From a bacterium (lineage in GTDB: Bacteria; Auribacterota; Auribacteria; Auribacterales; Auribacteraceae): a stretch of DNA of 7,437 nt. The notes beneath the pieces were generated by a model, which was not told the DNA's origin, ran no database searches, and saw only the letters and a program-made list of their open reading frames with translations. Within the stretch, counting starts at the first letter, position 1. Every line of letters begins with the position of its first letter. This document shows, one piece after another, positions 6,183-7,437 of this stretch. The DNA is taken from NCBI GenBank assembly GCA_021161885.1, contig JAGGZS010000272.1, positions 1 to 7,437 of the forward strand. Reading direction: 5' to 3'. The position numbers and the translations under genes were made by a program.

Positions 6183-7115
6183 ATGGATATTCAAGATATA
6201 TCAGTGGTCATACCTGCCTATAACGAGCAATCAGCTATTTATAATGTAATAACCGATGTTAAAAAAATCCTTGATAAATCAAACATTAAAGGCGAGATTA
6301 TTGTAGTGGACGACGGATCGAGCGATAAAACGTCAATATCCGCCAAACAGGCAGGCGCTAAGGTGTTGTCTAATAATAGAAACTTAGGTTACGGCGCATC
6401 GCTGAAGAAAGGAATTTTCTTCGCTAAAAACGATTGTATCGTAATAATAGATGCTGACGGAACTTATCCTGCCGACAAGATACCTGAATTTATAGAAACC
6501 CTAAAAACCGCTGATATGGTTGTAGGCGCGAGAACGGGCAAAAACGTTAATATGCCGTTTTTAAGAAAACTGCCGAAACTGATGCTTCGCAAATTCGCTG
6601 GATACCTTACGGGCGAAACCATACCTGATCTTAATTCAGGATTAAGAGCGTTCCGGCGGTCTCTTGTTGAGTCATACATAAACATTCTGCCCGACAAATT
6701 TTCATTCACCACAACAATTACCGTAGCGTTGCTGTACGATAACTACAATGTTGTTTATATACCTATTGATTATTTAAAGCGTAAAGATTCTTCAAAAATT
6801 GTACCTTGGAACTTTTTTGAGTTTATTATTCTGATATTACGCTTATCGATGTTGTTTAATCCGCTTAAAATTTTTCTGCCTTTAGCGTTCTGGAGTTTTT
6901 TTATCGGATGTGTCAAGTTTGTTTTCGATTTTATGTTTGTTTACAAACAAGCGGGCGGGTTTACGTTTGATCTGCTTACGCAAAAAGTCATTTCGTCAAC
7001 GACTATAATATTATGGTTAGCCGGGTTGCAAATCGCGCTCATCGGCATGGTCGCTGACGCGTTGATCCGCAAAATCGGCGGCAAAAAAAGCTATCGGCGG
7101 ATCGACGGGGATTAG
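6183..7115 (+). CDS. Family 2 glycosyltransferase of the polyprenyl-phosphate (DPM1-like) type with two C-terminal membrane helices
   Basis: 310 residues. The N-terminal GT-A domain (about 5-215) starts ISVVIPAYNEQSAI and carries VVDDGSSDKT (D43/D44, nucleotide binding), NRNLGYGASLKKG (65-77), the metal-binding DAD (D90-D92, IIDADGTYPADKI) and DLNSGLRAFRR (149-159), a block typical of dolichol/polyprenyl-phosphate mannosyl- or glucosyltransferases. Two hydrophobic helices follow (about 228-250 and 270-292), and the end is basic (RKIGGKKSYRR). The expected reaction is transfer of a sugar from a nucleotide sugar to a polyprenyl-phosphate carrier on the cytoplasmic face of the inner membrane, making a donor for glycosylation of envelope glycans or proteins. 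Sugar and acceptor cannot be told. The gene stands alone here, 411 bp from the divergent decarboxylase. The ATG is the natural start: the conserved strand begins five residues in. Only a weak Shine-Dalgarno is visible. Confidence 0.88.
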   Translation: MDIQDISVVIPAYNEQSAIYNVITDVKKILDKSNIKGEIIVVDDGSSDKTSISAKQAGAKVLSNNRNLGYGASLKKGIFFAKNDCIVIIDADGTYPADKIPEFIETLKTADMVVGARTGKNVNMPFLRKLPKLMLRKFAGYLTGETIPDLNSGLRAFRRSLVESYINILPDKFSFTTTITVALLYDNYNVVYIPIDYLKRKDSSKIVPWNFFEFIILILRLSMLFNPLKIFLPLAFWSFFIGCVKFVFDFMFVYKQAGGFTFDLLTQKVISSTTIILWLAGLQIALIGMVADALIRKIGGKKSYRRIDGD

Positions 7116-7165
7116 GTTTTTAAAAAGAATGATTACAAATTCAAGTTACAATGAATAAACTTTGG

Positions 7166-7437
7166 TTATCTATTTAGGCTTACCTGTCTTATATTTTCTA
7201 ACTTTATGAGCCAATCATTAAAATGAGGACATTTATTTCGAATTGTTTGTATACCAATGCGCTCAGAAATTATTTTACCCATAACTGGCTTGATATAACC
7301 GGAGTTAAACGATTCAAGCCGTTTAGACGGAGCTTTTACGGGATTATCATTGATTTCTTCAGGTTTGTTATTATATTCATCGAGTATGTCAGGTTAAGTG
7401 TGTAAACGGCATTTTTCATAAGAGCTCGTCAAACGCA
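7166..7437 (-). pseudogene. C-terminal coding remnant with one in-frame stop, cut by the window edge
   Basis: On the minus strand one frame is open from the right edge (RLTSSYEKCRLHT), meets a TAA at 7394-7396, then runs 75 more codons (PDILDEYNNKPEEINDNPV ... SERIGIQTIRNKCPHFNDW ... ENIRQVSLNR) to a TAA at 7166-7168. The post-stop part has protein-like composition (charged, soluble, a Pro/Lys linker then a helical segment) but no ATG until about codon 38, so it looks like the C-terminus of a longer gene. A CAA-to-TAA change would explain the stop. I do not recognise the family. The 60-codon frame on the opposite strand (7223-7405) looks like its antisense shadow. Alternatives: non-coding sequence open by chance, or a sequencing error in an intact gene. 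Confidence 0.4.

Noticed and set aside
7117..7126. TTTTTAAAAA after the glycosyltransferase as a terminator
   Set aside because: It has no loop and no GC stem; it is a simple A/T palindrome in AT-rich DNA.
7223..7405. 60-codon plus-strand frame at the right edge
   Set aside because: Aromatic-rich translation typical of an antisense shadow; the minus frame of the same stretch looks more like real protein.

Overview
This is an AT-rich bacterial window holding five protein-coding genes, a frame-broken gene remnant at the right edge, and a 411-bp intergenic stretch rich in inverted repeats. The gene families (a sulfatase-fold extracytoplasmic enzyme with a TLPS active-site motif, a HAMP membrane protein, a pseudopilin-type protein, a fold-III ornithine/lysine decarboxylase, a polyprenyl-phosphate-type GT2) and the A/T-heavy codon use suggest an uncultured Gram-negative-type bacterium, perhaps of the Omnitrophota/Elusimicrobiota kind. 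That taxonomic guess is inference with low confidence; nothing in the window fixes the phylum.

Layout. (1) Bases 2-2131, + strand: 3' part of a sulfatase/alkaline-phosphatase-superfamily gene whose reading frame is still open at the left edge, so its start lies outside the window. (2) 2313-2900, + strand: a small two-helix membrane protein ending in a HAMP domain with no recognisable output domain. (3) 2931-4625, + strand, 30 bp downstream and probably cotranscribed: a chimeric protein with a type IV pilin-like N-terminus, a FecR-type beta domain, a long Ala/Lys/Glu-rich helical region and a (Gly-Asp-Asp)4 tail. (4) 4641-5771, - strand, convergent with a 15-bp gap: a fold-III PLP-dependent ornithine/lysine decarboxylase. 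(5) 5772-6182: no gene; an 84-bp imperfect inverted repeat, a 9-bp inverted repeat, and a 115-bp block of hairpins bounded by two near-identical GNRA-capped GC stems. That block resembles an IS200/IS605 end or a TnpB-type omega-RNA remnant. (6) 6183-7115, + strand: GT2 glycosyltransferase with two C-terminal membrane helices. (7) 7166-7437, - strand: C-terminal coding remnant interrupted by one in-frame stop and cut by the right edge.

How the genes fit together. The sulfatase-fold enzyme, the pseudopilin/FecR chimera and the GT2 enzyme all point to the cell envelope or surface, and the decarboxylase to polyamine synthesis. The only pair with operon-like spacing is the HAMP protein and the pilin/FecR chimera. 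I see no defence system, CRISPR array, tRNA or rRNA. The least explained items are the chimera with its HAMP neighbour, and the hairpin block at 6016-6130.
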